DNA of 28,595 nucleotides from Streptomyces sp. NRRL WC-3605 (GCF_001509795.1 NZ_LLZN01000085.1:1-28595), one strand, 5' to 3'; positions 1-11,012 are shown, counted from the stretch's first letter. A program made the numbers and translations. Notes: generated by a model not told the origin, from the sequence alone.

Positions 1-20
1 GGCGGGGACTGCGGGGTCAT
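1..20 (-). CDS. 5' end of the next gene in the decarboxylase operon (partial)
   Basis: On the minus strand an ATG at 20-18 overlaps the TGA of the decarboxylase (19-17) as ATGA, and the frame stays open to the window edge (M-T-P-Q-S-P). This overlap is the usual sign of a translationally coupled downstream gene in Streptomyces. Only six codons are visible, so no function can be read. In siderophore operons a decarboxylase is often followed by an N-hydroxylase, but nothing here proves that. The overlap could also be chance. Confidence 0.3.
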
Positions 21-1390
21 CCGGGGGTGTTTCCTTCCACCAGTTTCAGGAGGGCGGCCAGGTCGTCGGGGCGGGCCCGCGGGTTGAGCAGGGTGGCTTT
101 GAGCCAGAGGCGCCCGTCGGCGTGGGCGCGGCCGAGGACGGCCCGGCCGTCGGTGAGGAGGCGGCGGCGTACGGCGGCGACGGCGGTGTCCGTGGCGTGC
201 GCGGGCCGGAACAGGACCGTGCTGAGGGTGGGCCGGTCGTAGAGGTCGAAGCCGGGGTGGTGGGCGACGAGGTCGGCGAGGCCGGCGGCGAGGTCGCAGA
301 CCTGGTCGACGAGCCGGCCGAGTCCGTGGCGGCCGAGGGTGGCGAGTGTGACGGCGATCTTGAGGACGTCGGGGCGGCGGCTGGTGCGCAGGGAGCGGCC
401 GAGCAGGTCGGGCAGGCCGGCGTCGGTGTCGTCGTCGGCGTTGAGGTAGTCGGCGCGGTGGTGCAGTGCGGCGAGGTCGGCGGGGTCGCGGGCGGTGAGG
501 AGTCCGGCGGCGACGGGCTGCCAGCCGAGTTTGTGCAGGTCGAGGGTGACGGTGTGGGCGGCGTCGAGGCCGGTGAGCCGGTGCCGGTGCCGGTGGCTGA
601 ACAGCAGGCCAGCGCCGTAGGCGGCGTCGATGTGGAGGCGGGCGCCGTGGGCGGCGCACCGGGCGGCGATCTCGGGGAGCGGGTCGATGAGTCCCGCGTC
701 GGTGGTGCCGGCAGTGGCGGCGACGAGGTGGGGGCCGGGGAGCCGGGTGAGGGCTTCGTCGAGGGCGGCGGGGTCGAGGACGCCGGCGGGTGCGGGGACG
801 GTGACGGGGTCGGGGAGTCCGAGCAGCCAGGCGGCGCGGGGCAGGGAGTGGTGGGCGTTGGCGCCGTGCAGGAGGCGGACGCCGGTGCCCTGGGTCTCGC
901 GGGCGAGGAGGAGGGCGAGTTGGTTGGACTCGGTGCCGCCGGTGGTCATGAGGGCGTCGGGGGTGGCGGGCGCGGGGTGGATCTCCTCGGCGAGGGCGCG
1001 GGTGACGAGGGCTTCGAGGACGGAGGCGGCGGGGGCCTGGTCCCAGGAGTCCAGGGAGGGGTTGAGGGCGCTCGCGGCGAGGTCGGCGGCGACGGCCACG
1101 GCGAGGGGCGGGCAGTGCAGGTGGGCGGCGCACAGCGGGTCGGCGGGGTCGGCGGAGCCTTCGGCGAGGGCGTGCACGAGGTGCTGGAGGGCATCGGGGT
1201 CGCCGTGTTCGGGCAGGACGTCGGGGAGGGCGGCCCGGACGCGGGCGGCGACGGCCCGGGGGCCGCCGGAGGGCAGGGGGCCGCCGCGGGCGCGGGCGCC
1301 GGTGTCGAGCGCGGTGAGCACGGTGTCGAGCAGCGGCCGCAGGGCGTCGGGGCCTTCGGGGCCTGAGGCGAGCGGTGAGGGCGTGTTCAT
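17..1390 (-). CDS. PLP-dependent group II amino-acid decarboxylase (diaminobutyrate/lysine decarboxylase-like)
   Basis: A 457-residue cytoplasmic enzyme of the group II pyridoxal-phosphate decarboxylase family, expected to remove the alpha-carboxyl of an amino acid to give an amine. Visible motifs are HLHCPP (about 90-95), the phosphate-binding TTGGTESN (149-156), a His pair at 180-181 that should stack on the PLP ring, HIDAAYG with Asp255, and LHKLGW with Lys287 as the Schiff-base lysine. The HKLGWQP form and the C-terminal WLKATLLNP resemble diaminobutyrate decarboxylases and siderophore lysine decarboxylases (DesA type) rather than glutamate or aromatic decarboxylases. The substrate is inferred only. 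The start at 1390 is chosen because GGGAGGACACG precedes it; the frame stays open upstream without a better site. The ATGA overlap at its end suggests an operon running out of the window. Confidence 0.85.
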   Translation of the reverse strand: MNTPSPLASGPEGPDALRPLLDTVLTALDTGARARGGPLPSGGPRAVAARVRAALPDVLPEHGDPDALQHLVHALAEGSADPADPLCAAHLHCPPLAVAVAADLAASALNPSLDSWDQAPAASVLEALVTRALAEEIHPAPATPDALMTTGGTESNQLALLLARETQGTGVRLLHGANAHHSLPRAAWLLGLPDPVTVPAPAGVLDPAALDEALTRLPGPHLVAATAGTTDAGLIDPLPEIAARCAAHGARLHIDAAYGAGLLFSHRHRHRLTGLDAAHTVTLDLHKLGWQPVAAGLLTARDPADLAALHHRADYLNADDDTDAGLPDLLGRSLRTSRRPDVLKIAVTLATLGRHGLGRLVDQVCDLAAGLADLVAHHPGFDLYDRPTLSTVLFRPAHATDTAVAAVRRRLLTDGRAVLGRAHADGRLWLKATLLNPRARPDDLAALLKLVEGNTPG

Positions 1391-1462
1391 CGTGTCCTCC
1401 CGGGCGCGCTGGACGAGAAGGACCTCCAGCTTGGACCCGGTGGCGCGGCGGCACCCGGAAAG

Positions 1463-1488
1463 CCCCCTGACCGGAACCCGAAAGGGGG
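1463..1488. promoter_or_regulatory. Probable upstream region of the decarboxylase with GC inverted repeats
   Basis: The 191-bp space between the decarboxylase and pepN must contain the decarboxylase promoter. It holds CCCCC (1463-1467) facing GGGGG (1484-1488). A separate perfect 8-bp inverted repeat, CGTACGGG (1513-1520) and CCCGTACG (1527-1534), has a 6-nt spacer. Either could be an operator or mRNA hairpin. No clear -35/-10 pair or iron box is visible. Confidence 0.3.
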
Positions 1489-1541
1489 TATTTGTGTTCG
1501 TCGAGCGCGTGTCGTACGGGGTGTCGCCCGTACGGCGGAGT

Positions 1542-1570
1542 AGGGGGCGCCGGCGGAACCGGCGCCCCCT
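1542..1570 (-). terminator. Intrinsic-type terminator after pepN
   Basis: A perfect 12-bp stem (1542-1553 with 1559-1570) with a 5-nt loop lies 11 nt beyond the pepN stop codon. There is no U-run, as is common for Streptomyces terminators. It separates pepN from the decarboxylase, so the two are probably transcribed independently despite sharing a strand. Confidence 0.8.
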
Positions 1571-1581
1571 CTCATCGCGTC

Positions 1582-4113
1582 CTAGTCGCCCTGTCCGTCC
1601 TGCCCGCCCTGCCCCTCCTGTCCTTCGCGGACGCGCAGGGCGCGGGCGAGGTCGTCGAGGTGGTCGGCGAGCCGGCGGCGCAGGGCCGGGGCGGGGTCGG
1701 CGTCCGTCAGGCAGGTCTCGCCGAGCCGCAGGGTGTCGGGGTCGACGGCGTGCGCGGGGAAGGCGTGGCGGCCGGCGGCGTCGGCGATGGCGGGGCCGCG
1801 GCGGGCGGCGACGGCGGGCGCGTCCTGGAAGTACCGGGCCACGTACGGCCGTACCAGGTCGGCCTGTTCGGGCTGCCAGAAGCCCTGGGCGGTGGCGGTG
1901 AACAGGTAGTTGGACAGGTCGTCGGAGGCGAACATGGCGTCCCAGGCGCGGGCCTTGGACTCCTCGCCGGGCAGGGCGGCCCGGCAGCGTGCGGCGCCTT
2001 CCTGGCCGGTGGCGCTGGGGTCGCGGTCGAGTTCGGCGGCGATGGCGTCCTCGTCGGTGGCGCCGAGGACGGCGAGCCGGGCGAGGACGCGCCAGCGCAG
2101 GTCGGGGTCGAGTTCGGGTCCGCCGGGGACGGTGCCGTCGGCGAGCCAGGCGGCGATGGTGTCGGGGTGGGCGGCGACGTCGATGAAGTGGCGTACGGCG
2201 ATCAGGCGCAGGCCGGGGTTGTCGCCGTCCTCGGTGCGGCGGATGAGGTCGCGGCACAGGGCGGCGAGCAGGGCCAGTCCGCCGGGCCGTTGTGCGGGGG
2301 TGAGGTAGCGGTCGGCGATGTGGGTGCCGGCGAAGGCGAGGACGCCCTGGACTACGGCGAGGTCGCGTTCGTGCGGGAGGTGGGCGCGGGCGGCCTCAAG
2401 ATAGGCGAGGGGGGCGAGTTCGCCGTCGCGGACGGCGTCGCGCAGGGCGTTCCAGACGACGGCGCGGGTGAGCGGGTCGGGCAGTCCGGCGAGGCTCGTG
2501 CGGACGGTGTCGAAGGACGCGGCGTCGAAGCGGACCTTGGCGTAGGTGAGGTCGCCGTCGTTGAGGAGGAGCAGCGCGGGGCGCTTGCCGACGGGCAGCG
2601 GGGCGTTCTGCGGGATGTCGAGGTCGAGGCGTTCGCGCAGGGTGAGGCGGCCTTCGTCGGCGCCGAGGTCCTGGTCGTAGAGGCCGACGGCGACGCGGTG
2701 GGGGCGGCTGCCGGCGCGGTCGACGGTGAGGGCGCAGGTGCCGTTCTCGCCGGCGGTGACGGTCGGGGTGAGGGTGTCGACTCCGGTCGTGCGCAGCCAG
2801 GCGTCGGCCCAGGCGTGGACGTCGCGTTCGGTGGCGGAGGCGAGGGAGTCGATGAAGTCGGCGAGTGCGGCGTTGCCGAACTTGTGCCGGGCGAAGTGGG
2901 TGTTGATGCCGGCGAGGAAGTCCTTCTCGCCGAGCCAGGCGACGAGCTGGCGGAGCGCGGAGGCGCCCTTGGCGTAGGAGATGCCGTCGAAGTTGAGCAG
3001 GGCGGAGGCGGTGTCGTCGACGTTCTCGGGGGCGACGGGGTGGGTGGTGGGCCGCTGGTCGGCGTCGTAGCCCCAGGACTTGCGGGCGACGCCGAAGTCG
3101 GTCCAGGTGTCGGTGAATCGGGTGGCCTCGGAGCAGATCTGGTAGCCCATGTACTCGGCGAAGGACTCGTTGAGCCAGATGTCGTCCCACCAGCGCAGGG
3201 TGACGAGGTCGCCGAACCACATGTGGGCCATCTCGTGGGCGATGACCATGGCGCGGGTCTGGCGTTCGGTGTCGGTGACGGCGGAGCGGTAGACGAACTC
3301 GTCGCGGAAGGTGACGAGGCCGGGGTTCTCCATGGCGCCGGCGTTGAACTCGGGGACGAACGCCTGGTCGTAGGAGTCGAAGGGGTAGGGCTCCTCGAAC
3401 TTCTCGTGGAAGCGGTCGAAGCACTGCCGGGTGATCTCGAAGAGTTCCTCGGTGTCGGCGTCGAGGTAGGGGGCCAGGGAGCGGCGGCAGTGGATGCCGA
3501 AGGGCAGGCCGCGGTGTTCGGTGCGTGCGGAGTGCCAGGGTCCGGCGGCGACGGCGACGAGGTAGGTGGAGATCAGCGGGGTGGTGGCGGCGCGCCAGCG
3601 GCCGTCGCCGAGGTGTTCGGTGACGCCGTTGGCGAGGACGGTCCAGTCGTCGGGGGCGGTGACGGTCAGGTCGAAGACGGCCTTGAGGTCGGGCTGGTCG
3701 AAGGCGGCGAAGACGCGCTGGACGTCGTCGAGGAACAGCTGGGTGTAGACGTAGGTCTCGCCGTCGCTGGGGTCGGTGAAGCGGTGCATGCCCTCGCCGG
3801 TGCGGGAGTAGCGCATGGCGGCGTCGATCCGCAGTTCGTGCTCGCCGGCGGTGAGGCCCTTCAGGGGGAGGCGGTTGCCGTCCAGGGTCTCGGGGTCGAG
3901 GGGGCGGCCGTCGAGGGTGGCGGTGTTCAGCTGGGCCGGCTTGAGCTCGACGAAGGTGTCCGCGTCGGCGCGCGCGGTGAACGCGATGACGGTGTGCGAG
4001 TCGAAGGTGTCGTCCCCGGTGGTCAGATCGAGTGCGATCTCGTAGCGGTGGACGTCGAGGAGCTGGGCACGGGTCTGCGCTTCGTCGCGCGTCAGTACGG
4101 ACATGAACGACAT
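1582..4113 (-). CDS. pepN: Aminopeptidase N (M1 family zinc metallopeptidase)
   Basis: An 843-residue M1 aminopeptidase that removes N-terminal residues from peptides, probably in the cytoplasm as no signal peptide is present. The family signature is complete: exopeptidase motif GAMEN (259-263), HEMAH with zinc ligands His293 and His297 and catalytic Glu294, third ligand Glu316 in NESFAEY, and Tyr380 in SYAKGAS as the transition-state tyrosine. The length fits the roughly 850-residue Streptomyces enzyme, and the C-terminal half is the usual helical ERAP1-like domain. The last 15 residues are a low-complexity Gly/Gln tail (EGQ, GGQ, DGQ steps), seen at 1582-1626. The start at 4113 has only a weak AGG before it; Met4 at 4104 is an alternative. 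A strong hairpin follows the stop. Confidence 0.95.
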   Translation of the reverse strand: MSFMSVLTRDEAQTRAQLLDVHRYEIALDLTTGDDTFDSHTVIAFTARADADTFVELKPAQLNTATLDGRPLDPETLDGNRLPLKGLTAGEHELRIDAAMRYSRTGEGMHRFTDPSDGETYVYTQLFLDDVQRVFAAFDQPDLKAVFDLTVTAPDDWTVLANGVTEHLGDGRWRAATTPLISTYLVAVAAGPWHSARTEHRGLPFGIHCRRSLAPYLDADTEELFEITRQCFDRFHEKFEEPYPFDSYDQAFVPEFNAGAMENPGLVTFRDEFVYRSAVTDTERQTRAMVIAHEMAHMWFGDLVTLRWWDDIWLNESFAEYMGYQICSEATRFTDTWTDFGVARKSWGYDADQRPTTHPVAPENVDDTASALLNFDGISYAKGASALRQLVAWLGEKDFLAGINTHFARHKFGNAALADFIDSLASATERDVHAWADAWLRTTGVDTLTPTVTAGENGTCALTVDRAGSRPHRVAVGLYDQDLGADEGRLTLRERLDLDIPQNAPLPVGKRPALLLLNDGDLTYAKVRFDAASFDTVRTSLAGLPDPLTRAVVWNALRDAVRDGELAPLAYLEAARAHLPHERDLAVVQGVLAFAGTHIADRYLTPAQRPGGLALLAALCRDLIRRTEDGDNPGLRLIAVRHFIDVAAHPDTIAAWLADGTVPGGPELDPDLRWRVLARLAVLGATDEDAIAAELDRDPSATGQEGAARCRAALPGEESKARAWDAMFASDDLSNYLFTATAQGFWQPEQADLVRPYVARYFQDAPAVAARRGPAIADAAGRHAFPAHAVDPDTLRLGETCLTDADPAPALRRRLADHLDDLARALRVREGQEGQGGQDGQGD

Positions 4114-4218
4114 GCTGCCTGATGCCGCCGGTCAGGCACAGAGCGGGCCCGGTAAGGACGTGATGTCCGGTTCACCGGGGACAGGGTGGGGCTGAGGGGG
4201 CGGTGCCGGTCCCGGATC

Positions 4219-4234
4219 GGGGCGGGCCCGCCCC
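4219..4234 (-). terminator. GC palindrome behind the chorismate mutase gene
   Basis: A perfect 16-bp palindrome, GGGGCGGGCCCGCCCC, starts 4 nt beyond the chorismate mutase stop on the minus strand. It could fold in RNA with a tight loop and act as a terminator before pepN, 125 bp away. With no loop and no U-run, its role is uncertain. Confidence 0.35.
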
Positions 4235-4238
4235 GCGG

Positions 4239-4604
4239 TCACTCCCCCGGGCCGGACGCGTCCGCGGCGGGTGCGGCGCCGTTGGTCTTGTCGTCGGCGA
4301 TGCGCTCGTGGTGCCGGATGACCTCGGCGATGATGAAGTTCAGGAACTTCTCGGCGAACGCGGGGTCGAGTTTGGCGTTCTCGGCGAGGGTGCGCAGCCG
4401 GGCGATCTGGCGGGCCTCGCGGGCCGGGTCGGCGGGCGGCAGCTGGTGGCGGGCCTTGAGGTGGCCTACCTGCTGGGTGCACTTGAAGCGTTCGGCGAGC
4501 ATGTGGACGACGGCCGCGTCGATGTTGTCGATGCTGTCGCGCAGCCGCGCGAGTTCCTCGCGGACGGCGGGGTCGACGGCGCCGGGTGACGTGTTGCTGG
4601 TCAT
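4239..4604 (-). CDS. Chorismate mutase, AroQ type (monofunctional)
   Basis: A 121-residue protein covering a single AroQ-fold chorismate mutase domain, which converts chorismate to prephenate for phenylalanine and tyrosine synthesis. Residues corresponding to the E. coli active site are visible: Arg22 in LRDSIDNID, Arg39 in LAERF, Lys50 in VGHLKA and the Arg62-Glu63 pair in PAREARQI. The final helix IIAEVIRHHERI carries His99/Glu100 near the Gln88 position of the E. coli enzyme, as in other Gln-to-Glu variants. There is no prephenate dehydratase or dehydrogenase domain and no signal peptide. The start at 4604 is inferred from homologous length; the Shine-Dalgarno is weak. The C-terminal tail of about 15 residues is Ala/Gly-rich. 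Confidence 0.9.
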   Translation of the reverse strand: MTSNTSPGAVDPAVREELARLRDSIDNIDAAVVHMLAERFKCTQQVGHLKARHQLPPADPAREARQIARLRTLAENAKLDPAFAEKFLNFIIAEVIRHHERIADDKTNGAAPAADASGPGE

Positions 4605-4679
4605 GGGCGCCCAGCCTACGGGGCGGGCGGGGCGGGCGTCGGCCGGATCACGGGGGGATCGGCGGGGTAGGTCGACGGG

Positions 4680-5069
4680 GTGCGGGCCGGGGTGCTGACC
4701 GGGGAGGACGCGGTCCTCGGCGAGCCTGTCGCCCGGCACGCGCGCGGTGGCTGCCGCTGGAGGCGCTGGACGCCCTCGGGGCGGTGCGGGAGGTGGCGTC
4801 GGGCGATGTTCCCGGGGACGGTGCCCCGGGGCTGGACCGGGGCACCGTCGTGGTGCGGGGTGCCGGTGACGCCCGGCTGGAGCTGCCGGGTAGACCCGCG
4901 GGTTCGTGCGGGTCGGCGGCTTCCGCCTGGGCCGCTACTGGTCCGCGGGCCCGCAGCGTGCGCTGTGCGGGCCCGGGCCGGCCCTGCGGAGGGCGTCAAC
5001 GACGTGGGGCTGCTGGAGCTGGAGGGTGCGGGCCCCGCCGCTCCCGCCCCGCTCCTGCGGCCCGTGTGA
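4680..5069 (+). pseudogene. Remnant of a GH35 beta-galactosidase C-terminus, frameshifted
   Basis: The gap between the chorismate mutase and trypsin genes carries a broken coding remnant on the plus strand. Read across frames it gives GEDAVLGEPVA, then WLPLEALDALGAV and RGTVVVRGAGDARLELPG, then TRGFVRVGGFRLGRYW and GPQRALCGPGPALRR, then GVNDVGLLELEGA and a TGA at 5067-5069. This is the C-terminal jelly-roll signature of GH35 beta-galactosidases (NGFxLGRYWxxGPQxTLYVPxPxLxxGxNxxxxLEL). The frame changes near 4745, 4890 and 4988, and an in-frame TAG lies at 4891. The catalytic TIM barrel, normally over 300 residues upstream, is absent because the chorismate mutase gene occupies that place. It cannot make an active enzyme. 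The first frameshift is the least certain. Confidence 0.7.
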
Positions 5070-5080
5070 GAGGTCCCGTC

Positions 5081-6949
<1,869 letters not shown>

Positions 6950-6964
6950 CGGGGAGGCGCGCGG

Positions 6965-7866
6965 TCAGGTCCCGTACACGCGGCGCGGGCGTGCCGCCTC
7001 CCGCAGCAGCCCGCGTGCCGCCTCCCCCGCCTCCGCGGGGGTCCACCGGGCGCCCTTGTCGGCCGTCGGGCCCGGCGTCCAGCCCTCCATGACGGTGATC
7101 CGGCCCCCCTCGGCCTCGAAGACCCGGCCGGTGACCCCGGTGCTCGCGGCCGAGCCCAGCCAGACGACCAGCGGGGAGACGTTCTCCGGCGCCATCGCGT
7201 CGAAGCCGGTGCCGGGCGCCGCCATGGCCTCGGCGAAGACGTCCTCGGTCATGCGGGTGCGGGCCGCCGGGGCGATCGCGTTGACCTGGACGCCGTAGCG
7301 GGCCAGTTCGGCGGCGGCGACCAGCGTGAGGCCCACGATCCCGGCCTTCGCGGCGCTGTAGGCGCCCTGCCCGAGGGAGCCGAGCAGTCCGGCGCCGCTG
7401 CTGGTGTTGACGACGCGGGCGGCCGGGAGGTGGCCCGCCTTGGTCTCCGTCCGCCAGTGCGCGGCGGCGTGCCGCAAAGGCAGGAAGTGGCCTCTGAGGT
7501 GGACGCGGACGACCGCGTCCCAGTCGTCCTCGCCGAGGTTGACCAGCATCCGGTCGCGCAGGAAGCCCGCGTTGTTGACGAGGGTGTCGAGCCGTCCGTA
7601 CGTCCGCAGGGCCGTCGTGATCAGGGAGGCCGCTCCGTCGGCCGTGGCCACGTCGGTGGTGTGGGGGACGGCGTCGCCGCCCGCCGCGAGGATCTCGTCG
7701 GCCACCCGCCGGGCCGGGCCGCCGTCAGCCGCCGTGCCGTCCGGGCCGACCCCGAGGTCGTTGACGACGAGGCGGGCGCCCTCGGCGGCGAACGCGAGCG
7801 CGTGCGCGCGGCCCAGGCCCCGGCCGGCGCCGGTGACGACGACGACCCGTCCCGTGCAGATCCCGC

Positions 7867-7870
<4 letters not shown>
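6965..7870 (-). CDS. Short-chain dehydrogenase/reductase of the HIP steroid cluster (Rv3548c-like)
   Basis: A 301-residue classical SDR with the extended C-terminus seen in steroid-cluster members (about 304 residues in Mycobacterium tuberculosis Rv3548c). The cofactor motif TGAGRGLG (13-20), NNAG (99-102) and the triad Ser158, Tyr171 (GAYSAAK) and Lys175 are intact. Asp38 after the second strand suggests NAD(H) preference. It resembles (3R)-hydroxyacyl-CoA dehydrogenases of the 17-beta-HSD4 type, so oxidation of a hydroxyacyl-CoA intermediate is the likely role; the exact step is not established from sequence. Its ATG overlaps the TGA of the upstream SDR as ATGA (7867-7870), so the two are cotranscribed and coupled. 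Confidence 0.88.
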
Positions 7871-8613
<743 letters not shown>

Positions 8614-8629
8614 GCCCGGCTACCCTCCA

Positions 8630-8648
8630 CCTAACAAACGTTTGGTGG
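8630..8648. promoter_or_regulatory. KstR2-type operator 1, divergent SDR / echA20 promoter
   Basis: AACAAACGTTTGGT (8633-8646) fits the published KstR2 motif AnCAAGnnCTTGnT except for the inner G/C pair, here A/T. The core CAAACGTTTG is a perfect 10-bp palindrome, flanked by CCT on the left and GG on the right. It lies 20 bp from the start of the leftward SDR and 21 bp from the start of echA20, so one bound repressor could silence both directions. The same layout is repeated at 14690-14709. Confidence 0.75.
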
Positions 8649-8667
8649 AAAGGTAGCTGATGCGGCC

Positions 8668-9444
8668 ATGGGTGTCTCCACCTCGTCCCCCGGAAAAGGG
8701 ACGGATCACGAGGGAATCGCCGTCGTCACGGTCGCCTTCCCGCCGGTGAACGCCCTGCCGGTGGACGGCTGGCGGGCCCTCGCCGACGCCGTGCGGGCCG
8801 CGGGCCGCGACCCGGAGGTCCGCTGTGTCGTCCTGACGGCCGAGGGGCGCGGGTTCAGCGCCGGGGTCGACATCAAGGAGCTCCAGCGGGGCGGCCACGA
8901 CACGCTGATCGGCGTCAACCACGCGTGCGCGGAGGCGTTCGCGGCGGTGTACGAGTGCCCGGTGCCGGTGGTGGCGGCGGTGCACGGCTTCTGCCTGGGC
9001 GGCGGCGTCGGCCTGGTGGGCAACGCGGACGCGATCGTGGCGAGCGAGGACGCCGTGTTCGGGCTGCCCGAGCTGGACCGGGGCGCGCTGGGCGCGGCCA
9101 CCCATCTGGCCCGGCTGGTCCCGCTGCATCTGCTGCGCGCCCTGTACTACACCGCGCGCACGGTCACCGCGGCCGAGCTGCACGCGCACGGCGCGGTGTG
9201 GCGGGTCGTGCCGCGCGCCGGACTGCCGTCGGCGGCCCTGGAGCTGGCCCGGGAGATCGCGGCGAAGGACGGGCGGCTGCTGCGGCTGGCCAAGGCCGCG
9301 CTCAACGGCATCGACCCGGTCGACGTGCGCCGCGGCTACCGCTTCGAGCAGGGCTTCACCTTCGAGGCCGCCCTCAGCGGTGTCGCCGAGCGGGTGCGGG
9401 CCGGCTTCGGCGCGCCCGCGGCGGGCGGGACGGAGGAGGCGTAG
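8668..9444 (+). CDS. echA20: EchA20: ring-D hydrolase of the HIP pathway (crotonase family)
   Basis: A 258-residue crotonase-fold enzyme matching M. tuberculosis EchA20 (Rv3550) along its length. The oxyanion-hole segments are GFSAGVDIKE (about 71-80) and FCLGGGVGLVGN (about 109-120), followed by FGLPELDRGALGAATHL. EchA20 is known to hydrolyse ring D of a steroid-derived indanone CoA thioester, giving the monocyclic COCHEA-CoA, rather than hydrating an enoyl-CoA. The C-terminal FEQGFTFE is also shared. First gene of the rightward operon echA20-ipdA-ipdB-ipdC. The start at 8668 has only a distant GGAAAGG. Operator 1 lies just upstream, so a short or absent leader is likely. Confidence 0.92.
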   Translation: MGVSTSSPGKGTDHEGIAVVTVAFPPVNALPVDGWRALADAVRAAGRDPEVRCVVLTAEGRGFSAGVDIKELQRGGHDTLIGVNHACAEAFAAVYECPVPVVAAVHGFCLGGGVGLVGNADAIVASEDAVFGLPELDRGALGAATHLARLVPLHLLRALYYTARTVTAAELHAHGAVWRVVPRAGLPSAALELAREIAAKDGRLLRLAKAALNGIDPVDVRRGYRFEQGFTFEAALSGVAERVRAGFGAPAAGGTEEA

Positions 9445-10284
9445 ATGCGGGACAAGACGATGACCGCCGACGAGGCCGTGTCCCGGCTGCGGGACGGCAT
9501 GACGGTCGGGATCGGCGGCTGGGGCTCGCGCCGCAAACCGATGGCCCTGGTCAGGGCGCTGCTGCGGTCCGAGGTCTCGGACCTGACCGTGGTGTCGTAC
9601 GGCGGCCCGGACGTCGGGATGCTGGCGGCGGCGGGCCGGATCCGCCGACTGGTCGCCCCGTTCGCGACGCTGGACTCCATCCCCCTGGAACCGCACTTCC
9701 GCACGGCGCGCGAGCGCGGGGACCTCGATCTGACGGAGGTCGACGAGGCGATGTTCCTCTGGGGGCTCCAGGCGGCGGCGAACCGGCTGCCGTTCCTGCC
9801 GGTGCGGGCCGGGCTCGGCTCCGACGTGATGCGGGTCAACCCGGGCCTGCGGACGGTGACCTCGCCGTACGACGACGGCGAGACGTTCGTGGCGATGCCC
9901 GCGCTGCGGCTCGACGCTGCCCTGGTGCACGTCAACCGCGCCGACCGGCGGGGCAACGGGCAGTATCTGGGCCCCGACCCGTACTTCGACGACCTGTTCT
10001 GCGAGGCGGCGGACACGGCGTACGTCTCCTGTGAACGGCTAGTCGACACCGCCGAGTTGACCAAGGCCGGGCCGCCGCAGTCGCTGCTCGTCGGACGGCA
10101 CACCGTCACGGGTGTGATAGAGGCGCCGGGCGGCGCCCACTTCACGTCCTGCGCCCCCGACTACGGCCGGGACGAGGAGTTCCAGCGTGTCTACGCGACG
10201 ACGCCCTGGCCCCGGTTCGCCGCCCGCTACCTCGGCGGCGACGAGCGGGCGTACCGGGCGGCGGCGGACGGGGGGCGGTCATGA
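9445..10284 (+). CDS. ipdA: IpdA: alpha subunit of COCHEA-CoA ring-C hydrolase
   Basis: A 279-residue member of the class I CoA-transferase fold matching IpdA (Rv3551): GWGSRRKPMALVRALLRS, LPVRAGLGSDV, SPYDDGETFVAMPALRLDAA and EAPGGAHFTSCAPDYGRD are all recognisable. In mycobacteria and rhodococci IpdA pairs with IpdB in a heterotetramer that opens the last steroid ring (ring C of COCHEA-CoA) by a retro-Claisen-like hydrolysis, despite the transferase fold. Glu101 in EVDEAMF aligns with the acidic active-site residue reported for IpdA. It starts immediately after the echA20 stop (0-bp gap) behind GGAGGAGG and overlaps ipdB as ATGA. Confidence 0.93.
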   Translation: MRDKTMTADEAVSRLRDGMTVGIGGWGSRRKPMALVRALLRSEVSDLTVVSYGGPDVGMLAAAGRIRRLVAPFATLDSIPLEPHFRTARERGDLDLTEVDEAMFLWGLQAAANRLPFLPVRAGLGSDVMRVNPGLRTVTSPYDDGETFVAMPALRLDAALVHVNRADRRGNGQYLGPDPYFDDLFCEAADTAYVSCERLVDTAELTKAGPPQSLLVGRHTVTGVIEAPGGAHFTSCAPDYGRDEEFQRVYATTPWPRFAARYLGGDERAYRAAADGGRS

Positions 10285-11012
10285 CGGAGGCCATGACGGA
10301 GGCGACCCGCGCCGAGCACTGCGTGATCGCCTGCGCGGAGGAGTGGCGGGGCGACGGGGAGGTGCTGGCGAGCCCCATGGGCCTGATCCCGTCGATCGGC
10401 GCCCGGCTCGCCCGGCTCACCTTCGCGCCGGAGCTGCTGCTGACCGACGGGGAGGCCCTGCTCGTCACGCCGGACGGCACGGTCGAGGGCTGGCTGCCGT
10501 ACCGGCGGCACCTCACGCTGGTCACCGGGGGGCGCCGGCACGTGATGATGGGCGCGAGCCAGATCGACCGCCACGGCAACCAGAACATCTCGTGCGTCGG
10601 CCCCTGGGAGCGGCCGGTGCGCCAGCTGCTCGGGGTGCGCGGCGCGCCCGTCAACACGCTGAACAATCCGGTGAGTTACTGGGTGCCCCGGCACTCGCGG
10701 CGGGTCTTCGTGGAGCGCGTCGACATGGTGTGCGGGGTGGGCCACGACCGTGCGGCCGGCGCCCGGTACCACGCTCTGCGGCGGGTGGTGTCCGACCTCG
10801 GCGTCCTGGACTTCGGCGGGCCGGGCCGCACGATGCGGCTCGTCGCCGTGCATCCGGGCGTCACCGTGGAGCAGGTGCGGGAGGCGACCTCGTTCGAGCC
10901 GGCGGTGGCGGACGAGGTGGCGGTGACCCGGTCGCCGACCGCGGCCGAACTGCGGCTGATCCGCGAGGTGATCGACCCCGGGAACGCCCGGGCGAGGGAG
11001 GTCGCCGGGTGA
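10281..11012 (+). CDS. ipdB: IpdB: beta subunit of COCHEA-CoA ring-C hydrolase
   Basis: A 243-residue CoA-transferase-fold protein corresponding to IpdB (Rv3552), partner of IpdA. Diagnostic stretches are GARLARLTFAPELLLTDGEA, GRRHVMMGASQIDRHGNQN, NNPVSYWVPRHSRRVFVE and VSDLGVLDFGGPG. The usual transferase-type catalytic glutamate motif (ENG-like) is not obvious, consistent with a hydrolase. Two ATGs, 10281 and 10293, are in frame; the first overlaps the ipdA stop as ATGA behind GGGGGGCGG and is preferred. It ends in a TGATG junction with ipdC. Equal subunit stoichiometry fits the tight translational coupling of ipdA and ipdB. Confidence 0.93.
   Translation: MTEAMTEATRAEHCVIACAEEWRGDGEVLASPMGLIPSIGARLARLTFAPELLLTDGEALLVTPDGTVEGWLPYRRHLTLVTGGRRHVMMGASQIDRHGNQNISCVGPWERPVRQLLGVRGAPVNTLNNPVSYWVPRHSRRVFVERVDMVCGVGHDRAAGARYHALRRVVSDLGVLDFGGPGRTMRLVAVHPGVTVEQVREATSFEPAVADEVAVTRSPTAAELRLIREVIDPGNARAREVAG

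Noticed and set aside
1391..1581. Possible iron box upstream of the decarboxylase, in case it belongs to a siderophore operon
   Set aside because: No stretch resembling AGGTwAGsCT was found there; only GC-rich inverted repeats are present.
1492..4122. Plus-strand open frame of 876 codons opposite pepN
   Set aside because: Mirror frame of pepN; the complete M1 motifs on the minus strand settle the coding strand.
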